Shown here piece after piece: positions 1-5,222 of a DNA stretch of 10,323 nucleotides. Position 1 is the stretch's first letter, and each line of letters opens with the position of its first letter. The notes beneath the pieces are model-generated. The model was not told the origin of the DNA and did not search any database. It was given only the letters and a program-made list of their open reading frames with translations. The position numbers and the translations under genes are program-made. The DNA is from a bacterium (lineage in GTDB: Bacteria; Oederibacteriota; JAJYGY01): the NCBI GenBank assembly GCA_021790555.1, contig JAJYGY010000046.1, positions 1-10,323 on the forward strand, written 5' to 3'.

Positions 1-76
1 AGCTAGGATTAAGCGGAGCAGGCGAACGGTGCGCGTCCGGATACAAAACCGCAGCCATCCAGACCTTCTTTCAATT

Positions 77-90
77 TTACCGAACGGGAA
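77..90. promoter_or_regulatory. Upstream hipBA operator (O1)
   Basis: An imperfect 14-bp palindrome, TTACCG-AA-CGGGAA, with one mismatch between the half-sites. It is the same element as the perfect palindrome at 126-139; the two centres are 49 bp apart. It lies just upstream of the -35 box. HipB-type repressors are known to bind several palindromic operators in their own promoter, so this is inferred to be an autoregulatory HipB site. A much weaker CGAACGG match near 23-29 could be a third, degenerate site. Confidence 0.6.
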
Positions 91-94
91 TATA

Positions 95-124
95 TTGACC
101 ACGAGAGAGGTTCTGCCCTATAAT
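95..124 (+). promoter_or_regulatory. Sigma70-type promoter of hipBA
   Basis: The -35 box TTGACC (95-100) and the perfect -10 box TATAAT (119-124) are separated by 18 bp. Transcription would start near 131, inside the downstream operator. The promoter therefore sits between two repressor sites, a layout suited to occlusion or looping. The boxes are read directly from the sequence; their use is inferred. Confidence 0.75.
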
Positions 125-125
125 A

Positions 126-139
126 TTCCCGTTCGGGAA
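126..139. promoter_or_regulatory. Downstream hipBA operator (O2)
   Basis: A perfect 6+2+6 palindrome, TTCCCG-TT-CGGGAA, abutting the -10 box and covering the expected transcription start. Together with O1 it also forms a longer inverted repeat: 80-93 pairs with 123-136 over 14 bp. A repressor here would directly block RNA polymerase. Assignment to HipB rests on position and on the known autoregulation of this family. Confidence 0.65.
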
Positions 140-162
140 CATTATCAGGCAGGGGGTATTTC

Positions 163-384
163 ATGGTCGAACGACTTGAAGACAGCAAGACCCTGGGCGC
201 GGCGATTCGCCGGTCCAGGAAGGCTCAGGGCCTCACCCAGGCCCAGCTGGCTGGGCTGTGCAACACGGGCCTCCGGTTCATCAGCGACCTGGAAAACGGC
301 AAGCCGCGCTGCCAGCTTGGCCTGGCGCTGAAGGTGGCCAAAACCCTGGGCCTGAAGATCCGCCTGGAGGATCCTGGTGCCTAA
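163..384 (+). CDS. hipB: HipB-like XRE-family antitoxin and repressor
   Basis: A 73-residue protein that is essentially one Cro/C1-type helix-turn-helix domain. Residues about 9-60 carry the typical pattern GAAIRRSRKAQGLTQAQLA, followed by a recognition helix containing TGLRFISDLENGK. Proteins of this family bind the HipA kinase, neutralise it and repress their own promoter. The ATG follows a purine-rich AGGGGG at 151-156. It is shorter than the 88-aa E. coli HipB and appears to lack a C-terminal extension. The last 8 bases overlap the next gene, so the two are translationally coupled. Two palindromic operators flank its promoter. Identification rests on the HTH domain together with the adjacent complete hipA. 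An unrelated XRE regulator is unlikely in this position. Confidence 0.9.
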   Translation: MVERLEDSKTLGAAIRRSRKAQGLTQAQLAGLCNTGLRFISDLENGKPRCQLGLALKVAKTLGLKIRLEDPGA

Positions 385-1615
385 GGTTCTGGAAGTCTTC
401 CTATTCAATCGCAGAGCCGGCGGGCTTAAGCAAAACGACGACGGCAGACTCAGTTTTTCCTACGACCCCGCGTACGTGAAGGCCGGCGGCCAAGCCCTGT
501 CCCTGGCGCTGCCCTTGACCGGGGTTGAATACGACCACAAGACCTGCCACGCGGTCTTCGGAGGCATGCTTCCAGAAGGCGGGGTCCGCGGCCGGCTGGC
601 GAAGGCCCTGGGGGTGTCTGAAAGGAACGACTTTTCCCTGCTGGCCGAGATCGGCGGGGAATGCGCCGGGGCGGTTTCGCTGCGGCCTCTGGAACCGTCC
701 AAGCCCAGGCCGGCATCCGGACGCAAGCCGCTCAGCGAAGGCGCCCTGGAGGAATTATTCAAGCGCCTTCCTGAACGGCCCCTGCTTTCCGGCCAGGGAG
801 TGCGCCTTTCCCTGGCCGGGGCGCAAAACAAGCTGGCTCTCACCTTGGACAAGGAGCGGTTCTTCTTGCCCGGCAAGGATGAACCCAGCACGCACATCCT
901 GAAGATCGCGGCGCCGGGTTATCCTGGCGTTCTTGAAAACGAGCTTTTCTGCCTCCGCCTGGCCTCAAGCCTGGGCCTGCCTGCCGCCAAGACCCACCTT
1001 GGCAGGGCCGGCAGCGTGGCCTACCTGTGCGTGGAGCGTTTTGACCGGGAACGCGCCAAAGACGGAGTGGTGCGGCGGCTCCACCAAGAGGACTTCTGCC
1101 AGGCCCTGGCCATCCCGTCCGAAAACAAGTACCAGAACGAAGGCGGCCCGGACGTGGCGGCCGGGGTGAGGCTTTTGCGCGACCACGCCGCGAAGCCGGC
1201 CACGGACATGGCCGCTTTCCTGCGCCTGATTTTCTTCAATTTCCTGGTCGGCAACTCGGACGCCCATGCCAAGAACTATTCGCTTCTTTTTCCCAAAGAC
1301 GGGCCCAGGCTGGCGCCGGCTTACGACCTGATCTGCACGGCTGTGTATCCGGGCTTAAGCCCCCGCCTGGCCATGAAGATCGGCAGTGAATATTCGCCCG
1401 ACCGGGTGTCCAGGAGACATTGGGAGGCCCTGGCCAGGGCCTGCGAGTTCAAACCCGCCTTTGTCCTGGACGGCCTTCGGGACTTGGCCGGCCGGATGGA
1501 GGACCTGGTGCCGGCCGTGATCAAGGATCTGGAAGCGGAGATTGGAAGGAGGAAGGTGTTTGGGGAGGTGCAAGGGGTCATCCACGAGAGGGTGGACGGC
1601 CTTCCTTCACTTTGA
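377..1615 (+). CDS. hipA: HipA-family serine/threonine kinase toxin
   Basis: A 412-residue HipA. The N-terminal subdomain (about 1-105, with FGGMLPEGG at 61-69) precedes the kinase core. Key elements are present: the P-loop-like SLAGAQNKLAL (145-155), which holds the autophosphorylation serine region in E. coli HipA; the ATP-binding lysine in HILKIA (K176); the catalytic loop GNSDAHAKN (292-300, D295); and the metal-binding aspartate in AYDL (D317). The kinase therefore looks intact. E. coli HipA phosphorylates glutamyl-tRNA synthetase and causes growth arrest and persistence; the target here cannot be read from sequence. The start is GTG at 377, overlapping the antitoxin stop by 8 bases. A GGAGG at 366-370, inside the antitoxin gene, sits 6 bases upstream. 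Its codon use is less extreme in GC than the genes to its right, in keeping with an acquired module. Confidence 0.93.
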   Translation: MPKVLEVFLFNRRAGGLKQNDDGRLSFSYDPAYVKAGGQALSLALPLTGVEYDHKTCHAVFGGMLPEGGVRGRLAKALGVSERNDFSLLAEIGGECAGAVSLRPLEPSKPRPASGRKPLSEGALEELFKRLPERPLLSGQGVRLSLAGAQNKLALTLDKERFFLPGKDEPSTHILKIAAPGYPGVLENELFCLRLASSLGLPAAKTHLGRAGSVAYLCVERFDRERAKDGVVRRLHQEDFCQALAIPSENKYQNEGGPDVAAGVRLLRDHAAKPATDMAAFLRLIFFNFLVGNSDAHAKNYSLLFPKDGPRLAPAYDLICTAVYPGLSPRLAMKIGSEYSPDRVSRRHWEALARACEFKPAFVLDGLRDLAGRMEDLVPAVIKDLEAEIGRRKVFGEVQGVIHERVDGLPSL

Positions 1616-1656
1616 GCCCGAAACCTGGCGCGGCCGGGAGCGGCCGAAGCCACCGT

Positions 1657-1690
1657 CCGGTGACTTTCCATATTGTCGCCGACCGGTGAC
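1657..1690. repeat. Two direct copies of CCGGTGAC
   Basis: CCGGTGAC appears at 1657-1664 and again at 1683-1690, 26 bp start to start, each preceded by GTCCG- or GACCG-like bases. The pair lies just upstream of the ribosome binding site of the small ORF at 1709. It could be a regulator site spaced by about 2.5 helical turns, or chance in GC-rich DNA. No protein can be assigned. Confidence 0.3.
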
Positions 1691-1708
1691 CCGGCAAAGG
1701 AGGGAACC

Positions 1709-1789
1709 ATGAATGTCTTTTCCTGGATCCCGCAGGTGCTGCTGGCGGCTCGGCTGGCCTGGGGCCGCTTCGCCTCCGGGCCGTTTTGA
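1709..1789 (+). CDS. Possible 26-aa small ORF of unknown function
   Basis: ATG at 1709, TGA at 1787-1789. It is preceded by one of the best Shine-Dalgarno sequences in the window, AAAGGAGGG (1696-1704), with only a few bases of spacing. The product starts MNVFSWIPQVLLAARLAWGR and ends FASGPF: a short hydrophobic stretch with two arginines. It could be a small membrane peptide, a leader peptide, or the first codons of a gene whose body has been lost, since it lies between hipA and a degraded antitoxin remnant. I recognise no family. The ribosome binding site is the only positive evidence. Confidence 0.3.
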   Translation: MNVFSWIPQVLLAARLAWGRFASGPF

Positions 1790-1811
1790 GCCGGCCCGCG
1801 CCTTTTCGGCC

Positions 1812-1919
1812 TCAGGCGCTTTTCACCACGTAGTCCATGATGGCGTCCCGCATCATGCGGTGGTATTTGAGGCCCTTTTTCCTTGCTTCGCCGGGCCGTT
1901 GGCGCAAGGATGGCGGCAT
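1812..1919 (-). pseudogene. Remnant of a CopG/BrnA-like antitoxin gene
   Basis: Reading the minus strand from ATG at 1919 to TGA at 1812 gives 35 codons, starting MPPSLRQRPGEARKKG and continuing LKYHRMMRDAIMDYVVKSA. The pattern PPSLR-x(n)-ARKKGLKYH-x(4)-R-AI--YV matches the C-terminal helices of ribbon-helix-helix (CopG/BrnA-type) antitoxins, where a run such as A+KKG+.YQ.LIR..l.+Y. is typical. The N-terminal strand and first helix are missing. Upstream in this frame the DNA is instead the antisense of the neighbouring signal peptide, so only the tail seems to survive. No partner BrnT-like toxin is visible. This is a call from motif memory; a short chance match is possible. Confidence 0.4.
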
Positions 1920-2625
1920 GAAAGCGCGCGCCTTCCAATTGATCGCCCAGGCCCTGCTGGCCTGCCTGCTGGCCCCGGCCGCCGCGCGGGCCCAGCGCGA
2001 CGACTACCTGGGCGGCACCCTGGCCCCGGGCGTGCTGGAACCGCACGAGACAGACCTGGAATACCGGATGGACATGGGCCGGGGCGGCAGCGGGGGTCCG
2101 TGGAGGCACGAGGGCCTGGTGGAATACGGCCTGACCAACAGGTGGATGCTGGCGGGCCGCTTCGCCTGGGCCCGGGAGGGCGGCCAGGGCCTGGACTGGC
2201 GGTCCAGCCGCCTGGGCGCCCGGCTGAGGGTGCTGGGCCAGGAGCCCTGGCCCCTTTCGCTGGGCCTGGCCGCCTTCGTGGACTGGCGCGGCGGCGTGGG
2301 GCCGCGGGACACGGCCTTCCAGCCCAGGCTGACGGCCTCGCGCTACCTGGGCAACCTCACCCTGGACGCCAACCTGGGCCAAAGCCTGCCCGCTTCCGGC
2401 GGCGGTTCCGGGGCCCTGGCCTGGCTGGGCGCGCACTGGGACGTCTCCGAAGTGTTCCGCTTCGGCATGGAGGCGCGCTTCGATTCGCGCCGGGGCGGGG
2501 CCGTGCTGGTGCCGCAGCTGTGGCTGGGCGCGCCGGACCGCTACAGCCTCAAGGCGGGCTATTCCACAAACACGGCGGACGGGGGGGAATCCTTCCTGCG
2601 CCTGGAACTGGGCGTGGGGTTCTAG
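1918..2625 (+). CDS. Secreted, probable outer-membrane beta-barrel protein
   Basis: A 235-residue protein. It begins with a classical signal peptide: MKAR, a hydrophobic stretch (about 8-22), then AARA|Q with probable cleavage after A25. The mature part has no further hydrophobic helices. It alternates short amphipathic strands rich in aromatic residues, glycine and arginine (for example LEYRMDMGR, LVEYGLTNRWMLAGRFAW, LRLELGVGF) with polar turns, and ends in phenylalanine, as outer-membrane barrels commonly do. The ATG at 1918 is chosen over an in-frame ATG at 1837 because an AAGGA lies 7 bases before it (1906-1910) and because the signal peptide then starts correctly; the earlier stretch overlaps the antisense relic. 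Around 8-10 strands would fit. I cannot name a family or ligand. It is a single gene with no partners, converging on the minus-strand gene at 2670. Confidence 0.7.
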   Translation: MKARAFQLIAQALLACLLAPAAARAQRDDYLGGTLAPGVLEPHETDLEYRMDMGRGGSGGPWRHEGLVEYGLTNRWMLAGRFAWAREGGQGLDWRSSRLGARLRVLGQEPWPLSLGLAAFVDWRGGVGPRDTAFQPRLTASRYLGNLTLDANLGQSLPASGGGSGALAWLGAHWDVSEVFRFGMEARFDSRRGGAVLVPQLWLGAPDRYSLKAGYSTNTADGGESFLRLELGVGF

Positions 2626-2658
2626 CAGGCCGTTGAAAAACAGTCCTTGACGGCCTGC
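2625..2658. terminator. Hairpin between convergent genes, possible bidirectional terminator
   Basis: GCAGGCCGT (2625-2633) pairs perfectly with ACGGCCTGC (2650-2658), a 9-bp GC-rich stem with a 16-nt loop. It sits between the stop of the barrel-protein gene and the stop of the minus-strand gene at 2670. No strong T-run follows on either side, so intrinsic termination would be weak. The left arm plus loop, GGCCGTTGAAAAAC, resembles a motif I associate with dispersed repeats and some IS ends in proteobacteria; that resemblance is from memory. Confidence 0.45.
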
Positions 2659-2669
2659 CAGGGGCGGGC

Positions 2670-3140
2670 TTATTGAAAGGGATTGAAGACCTTCTGGTGG
2701 GCCACCTTCTGCTCGAAAAAGTGATTCTTCAGGGTCTTCCAGGCGGGCCCGGCCAGGTCGAAGAGGCAGATGCCGGCGTTGAGGGCCTCGGCCGGGGCCG
2801 GCTTGGTCCAGACCACCTGCCCCACGGTCTTCAGCAGGTCCCGCGCCACCTGCAACTGCACCGCCAGGATGGAATGGGCCTCAATCAGGCGGTCGCCGAA
2901 GCACAGGGCGTCGCCCCAGACCCCGATGCCGAAGGGGGAATAGTCCTGGGCGAAGCCGGACATGAACCCGTGCGCCGGCGGGTCGTACTGCTTTTCGATG
3001 AAGCGGAAATCCGGGAAGCTGCCGTCGTCGGCCTTGATCTGCTCGGCCTGCTGGGAGGTGATTTCGCAGTAGTAGAGGTCCAGGTGAACCGGCAACTTGA
3101 AGGGCTTGCGCTTTTCCAGGATGTCGGGCGGAATCTCCAT
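2670..3140 (-). CDS. Conserved-looking protein of unknown function
   Basis: 156 residues from ATG at 3140 to TAA at 2670. The start is chosen because GGGAGG stands about 5 bases upstream on the minus strand; a longer frame to 3200 would have no such site and would overlap the promoter. There is no signal peptide or membrane segment. The protein is aromatic-rich (DLYYCEI, FPDFRFIEK, HGFMSGFAQDYSPFGIGVWG), with a helical centre (about 84-108) and a basic, aromatic C-terminus. Three cysteines (C25, C80, C125) are scattered and form no obvious metal site. It is probably a soluble cytoplasmic protein with a compact alpha/beta fold. I do not recognise the family. It is divergent from the arsR operon, with about 200 bp between them. 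Confidence 0.7.
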   Translation of the reverse strand: MEIPPDILEKRKPFKLPVHLDLYYCEITSQQAEQIKADDGSFPDFRFIEKQYDPPAHGFMSGFAQDYSPFGIGVWGDALCFGDRLIEAHSILAVQLQVARDLLKTVGQVVWTKPAPAEALNAGICLFDLAGPAWKTLKNHFFEQKVAHQKVFNPFQ

Positions 3141-3165
3141 CGTGGCCTCCCAGTTCGTGTTCGAC

Positions 3166-3178
3166 AAAAAATATTTTA
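3166..3178 (-). promoter_or_regulatory. Possible extended -10 promoter of the minus-strand gene at 3140
   Basis: On the minus strand the motif TGCTAAAAT (TGn plus a TATAAT-like hexamer; the hexamer is the complement of 3173-3178) lies about 30 bases before the ATG at 3140. The start of transcription would fall near 3166. The matching -35 position is poor, as is common when an extended -10 is used. The local AT-richness stands out against GC-rich flanks. Confidence 0.4.
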
Positions 3179-3281
3179 GCACATCCCGCCAGAAAATCAT
3201 CCGCCCCGCTTTTCCGTGAGATTTTTATCCTTTGTTTACTGCCGGTTTATTTCAAATCCTGATCCAGATCAAAATTTTAGT

Positions 3282-3311
3282 TTGACAAAACCTGCCCGGA
3301 AGGTGTATTTA
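3282..3311 (+). promoter_or_regulatory. Promoter of the arsR-SRPBCC-doxX operon
   Basis: A perfect -35 hexamer TTGACA (3282-3287) is followed 18 bp later by TATTTA (3306-3311), a weak -10. Transcription would start around 3318. The -10 overlaps the left arm of the large dyad at 3309-3340, so repressor binding there would exclude RNA polymerase. Confidence 0.55.
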
Positions 3312-3340
3312 ACCAATGAGTTAATTAACTTGGAGGTTAA
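3309..3340. promoter_or_regulatory. 32-bp dyad, probable ArsR-family operator
   Basis: The sequence reads TTAACC-N4-AGTTAATTAACT-N4-GGTTAA. The central 12 bp (3319-3330) are a perfect palindrome, and the outer hexamers (3309-3314 and 3335-3340) are also perfectly symmetric about the same centre. It covers the -10 box, the transcription start and the Shine-Dalgarno TGGAGG (3331-3336) of the repressor gene. ArsR-family repressors bind AT-rich dyads in their own promoters, so this is inferred to be the autoregulatory site, possibly for two dimers. Confidence 0.65.
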
Positions 3341-3347
3341 TTATCAA

Positions 3348-3704
3348 ATGCCAAGCGACCCTCTCAGCAACGTGTTCTCGGCCCTGGCGGACCCGACCCG
3401 GCGGGCCATGCTCCTGCGCCTGCGGTCGGGCCGCGTGGCCGTGAAGGACCTGGCCCGGCCCTTCAAGATGAGCCTGCCGGCGGTCTCCAAGCACCTGAAG
3501 GTGCTGGAGAAGAGCGGGCTGATCGAGCGCCAGCGGCAGGGGCAGCGCCGGCCCTGCCGGCTGAGCCCCAAGCCCCTGAAGGAGGCCGTGGACTGGCTGG
3601 AGCACTACCGGAGCCTGTGGGAGCAGCGCTTCGACCGTCTGGAGGAGTACCTGGGCGAACTTCAACGAAAGGAGAAAGGCGATGGCGACGGCAGCGGATC
3701 CTGA
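3348..3704 (+). CDS. ArsR-family winged-helix transcriptional repressor
   Basis: 118 residues. The N-terminal FSALADPTRRAMLLRL (10-25) is the signature first helix of the subfamily often paired with SRPBCC proteins. The recognition helix lies in SLPAVSKHLKVLEKSGLI (42-59), followed by the wing at about 60-73. A long C-terminal helix WLEHYRSLWEQRFDRLEEYL (83-102) would make the dimer interface. The only cysteine is C70 and there is no CxC metal motif, so arsenic or metal sensing is unlikely. The ATG at 3348 is chosen over an upstream in-frame ATG (3216) because the family consensus starts here and TGGAGG lies at 3331-3336; the 11-base spacing is rather long. The 3' end overlaps the next gene by 23 bases. 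The protein probably represses its own operon through the dyad at 3309-3340. Confidence 0.9.
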   Translation: MPSDPLSNVFSALADPTRRAMLLRLRSGRVAVKDLARPFKMSLPAVSKHLKVLEKSGLIERQRQGQRRPCRLSPKPLKEAVDWLEHYRSLWEQRFDRLEEYLGELQRKEKGDGDGSGS

Positions 3705-4665
3705 AACCACCTTCAAGCTGGCCTCGGACACCGAAATCGTGATCCAGCGCCGGTTCGACGCCGAACCCGCGCTGGTCTTCAGGGCCCATACCGATCCCAA
3801 ACTGGTCGCGCGATGGTGGGGCCCGCGCGGCTTCGAGACCCTGGTGGAAAAGATGGAAGTGAGGCCCGGCGGGTCCTGGCGCTTCGCGCAGAAGGGCCCC
3901 GACGGCGCCGAACACGCCTTCCACGGGGAATACCTCGAGGTGGTGCCGGACCGCGGGCTGACGCGCACCTCGGAATACGAGGGCATGCCCGGGCACGTGC
4001 TGGAGGAGACGGCCACCTTCGAGCCCGAGGGCGGAGGCACGCTGCTGACCCTTTCGGTGCGTTTTGCCGGCCGGCAGGACCGCGACGGCATGCTGCGGTC
4101 GGGCATGGAGCCGGGGGCCCGCCAGAGCCTGGAGCGCCTGGAGGAGAGCCTGGCCGGCCTGGCGGGCAGGGAGTTCGTCATCGAGCGCGTCTTCGACGCG
4201 CCCAGGGAGCTGGTCTTCAAGGCCTGGACCGACCCCGGACACCTGGCCAGGTGGTTCGGGCCCAAGGGCGCGGCGGTGAAGCACGCCAAGGCCGACCTGA
4301 GGCCCGGGGGCGTGCTGCACACCCGCATGGCCACCTCGGACGGAGGGGAGATGTGGGGAAAGATGGCCTACCGGGAGATCAACCCGCCGTCGCGGCTGGT
4401 GTACCTGAACTCCTTTTCCGACGAGGCGGGAGGCCTGACGCGCCACCCCATGAGCCCCACCTGGCCCCTGGAAATGCTCACCACGGTGACCTTCACGCCG
4501 GAGGGGGCCGGCACCAGGATCACCCTTCAATGGGCGCCTTTCCGGGCCACGGCCCAGGAGCGGGCGGCCTTTGACGCGGCCTTCGACAGCATGACCGGCG
4601 GCTGGACCGGAAGCTTCGACCAGCTGGACGAATACCTCACCCACATGAAAGGAGGCGCGCGATGA
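3682..4665 (+). CDS. Tandem two-domain SRPBCC/AHSA1 protein
   Basis: 327 residues made of two consecutive AHSA1-like (START/Bet v1 superfamily) domains. Domain 1 spans about 17-158 (FDAEPALVFRAHTDPKLVARWWGPRGF at its start, RPGGSWRF at 61-68). Domain 2 spans about 163-324 (FDAPRELVFKAWTDPGHLARWFGPKG, RPGG at 207-210, and a C-terminal helix WTGSFDQLDEYLTHM). Each domain normally stands alone as a protein of about 140-160 residues, so this is a head-to-tail fusion with almost no linker. SRPBCC domains form a deep hydrophobic cavity that binds small apolar ligands; some AHSA1 relatives stimulate Hsp90, but these bacterial ones usually have no known role. GGAG at 3671-3674 precedes the ATG. The frame overlaps the arsR 3' end and ends in an ATGA overlap with the next gene, so the three are translationally coupled. 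Confidence 0.88.
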   Translation: MATAADPETTFKLASDTEIVIQRRFDAEPALVFRAHTDPKLVARWWGPRGFETLVEKMEVRPGGSWRFAQKGPDGAEHAFHGEYLEVVPDRGLTRTSEYEGMPGHVLEETATFEPEGGGTLLTLSVRFAGRQDRDGMLRSGMEPGARQSLERLEESLAGLAGREFVIERVFDAPRELVFKAWTDPGHLARWFGPKGAAVKHAKADLRPGGVLHTRMATSDGGEMWGKMAYREINPPSRLVYLNSFSDEAGGLTRHPMSPTWPLEMLTTVTFTPEGAGTRITLQWAPFRATAQERAAFDAAFDSMTGGWTGSFDQLDEYLTHMKGGAR

Positions 4666-5162
4666 ACGAGGCCACCGTGATCGAACTGGGGGATTTCAGG
4701 GGAAAGCCCCATCCCCAGGACCTGCGTTTCACCCGGGTGCTGAAGGCCCCCCGGAAAAGGGTTTTCGAGGCCTTCACCAGGCCCGAACACCTCATCCACT
4801 GGTGGGCGCCCAGGCCCTACACCATGCCGGTCTGCCAGGTGGACCTGAGGCCCGGGGGCGCCTGGAAGTACCGCTTCCGCTCGCCCGAGGGGGTGGAACA
4901 CGACGCCGAGGAGACCTTCGTGGAGGTGAAGGAGCCCGAAAAGCTGGTCACCGAAGGCTCGGTGCCCGGCCCGGACGGCAGGCCCTTCTTCGTGATGCGC
5001 AAGACCATCCTGCTGGAGGACCGGGGGGACGAGACCGCGCTGGTGCTGGAGGCCAAGATCCTGCGGGCCAATCCGGGATGCGAGCCTTTCCTGCGGGGAG
5101 CGCCCCTGGGCTTCGAGGGAACCCTGGCGAACCTTGAGGACTACCTGTCCAAGGCCGCCTGA
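4662..5162 (+). CDS. Single-domain SRPBCC/AHSA1 protein
   Basis: 166 residues, one AHSA1-like domain at about 21-163. It keeps the family landmarks: APRKRVFEAFTRPEHLIHWWAP (29-50), DLRPGGAWKYRFRSPEG (61-77), an E-T-F-E central strand run, and a C-terminal helix APLGFEGTLANLEDYLSKA. An N-terminal tail of about 20 residues precedes the domain. Its start overlaps the stop of the previous gene (ATGA), with AAAGGAGG about 9 bases upstream. With its neighbour it makes three SRPBCC domains under one ArsR repressor, probably from successive duplication. The ligand is unknown; no catalytic residues can be named. The gene ends inside an 8-bp hairpin at 5153-5175. Confidence 0.88.
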   Translation: MNEATVIELGDFRGKPHPQDLRFTRVLKAPRKRVFEAFTRPEHLIHWWAPRPYTMPVCQVDLRPGGAWKYRFRSPEGVEHDAEETFVEVKEPEKLVTEGSVPGPDGRPFFVMRKTILLEDRGDETALVLEAKILRANPGCEPFLRGAPLGFEGTLANLEDYLSKAA

Positions 5163-5175
5163 ACGGGAGGCGGCC
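5153..5175 (+). promoter_or_regulatory. Intra-operon hairpin over the SRPBCC stop codon
   Basis: GGCCGCCT (5153-5160) and AGGCGGCC (5168-5175) form a perfect 8-bp stem with a 7-nt loop containing part of the TGA stop (5160-5162). No U-run follows, so it is not a standard terminator. It may set mRNA stability or partly uncouple expression of the downstream doxX-like gene, which has its own strong Shine-Dalgarno. Confidence 0.45.
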
Positions 5176-5222
5176 TGCGCCTCAAACCGGCGCGCTGAAG
5201 CGCCCAACCCAAGGAGGAATTC

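Larger units (their letters stand above)
1616..1917. other. Intergenic stretch with gene debris
   Basis: About 300 bases without a full-length gene. It begins with a short GC hairpin after hipA (CGGCCG at 1631-1636 and 1641-1646, no T-run) and a second one, CACCG-TC-CGGTG, at 1651-1662. CCGGTGAC then occurs twice, at 1657-1664 and 1683-1690. A 26-codon ORF with a strong ribosome binding site follows (1709-1789), and a minus-strand antitoxin-like relic occupies 1812-1919. The mix suggests a scar left by past insertion and deletion. Confidence 0.5.

Noticed and set aside
1321..2436. A 371-codon minus-strand open frame across the hipA end and the barrel gene
   Set aside because: Its low-complexity Ala/Gly/Pro/Gln content and its crossing of unrelated genes mark it as antisense shadow; only the different-frame antitoxin-like tail at 1812-1919 has family character.
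3216..3347. A longer N-terminus for the ArsR regulator from ATG 3216
   Set aside because: It would translate through the promoter and operator, its residues do not resemble the family, and the conserved N-terminus begins at 3348.
3463..4644. A 393-codon minus-strand open frame opposite the SRPBCC fusion gene
   Set aside because: Antisense shadow; the plus strand has clear AHSA1 motifs, ribosome binding sites and coupled overlaps.
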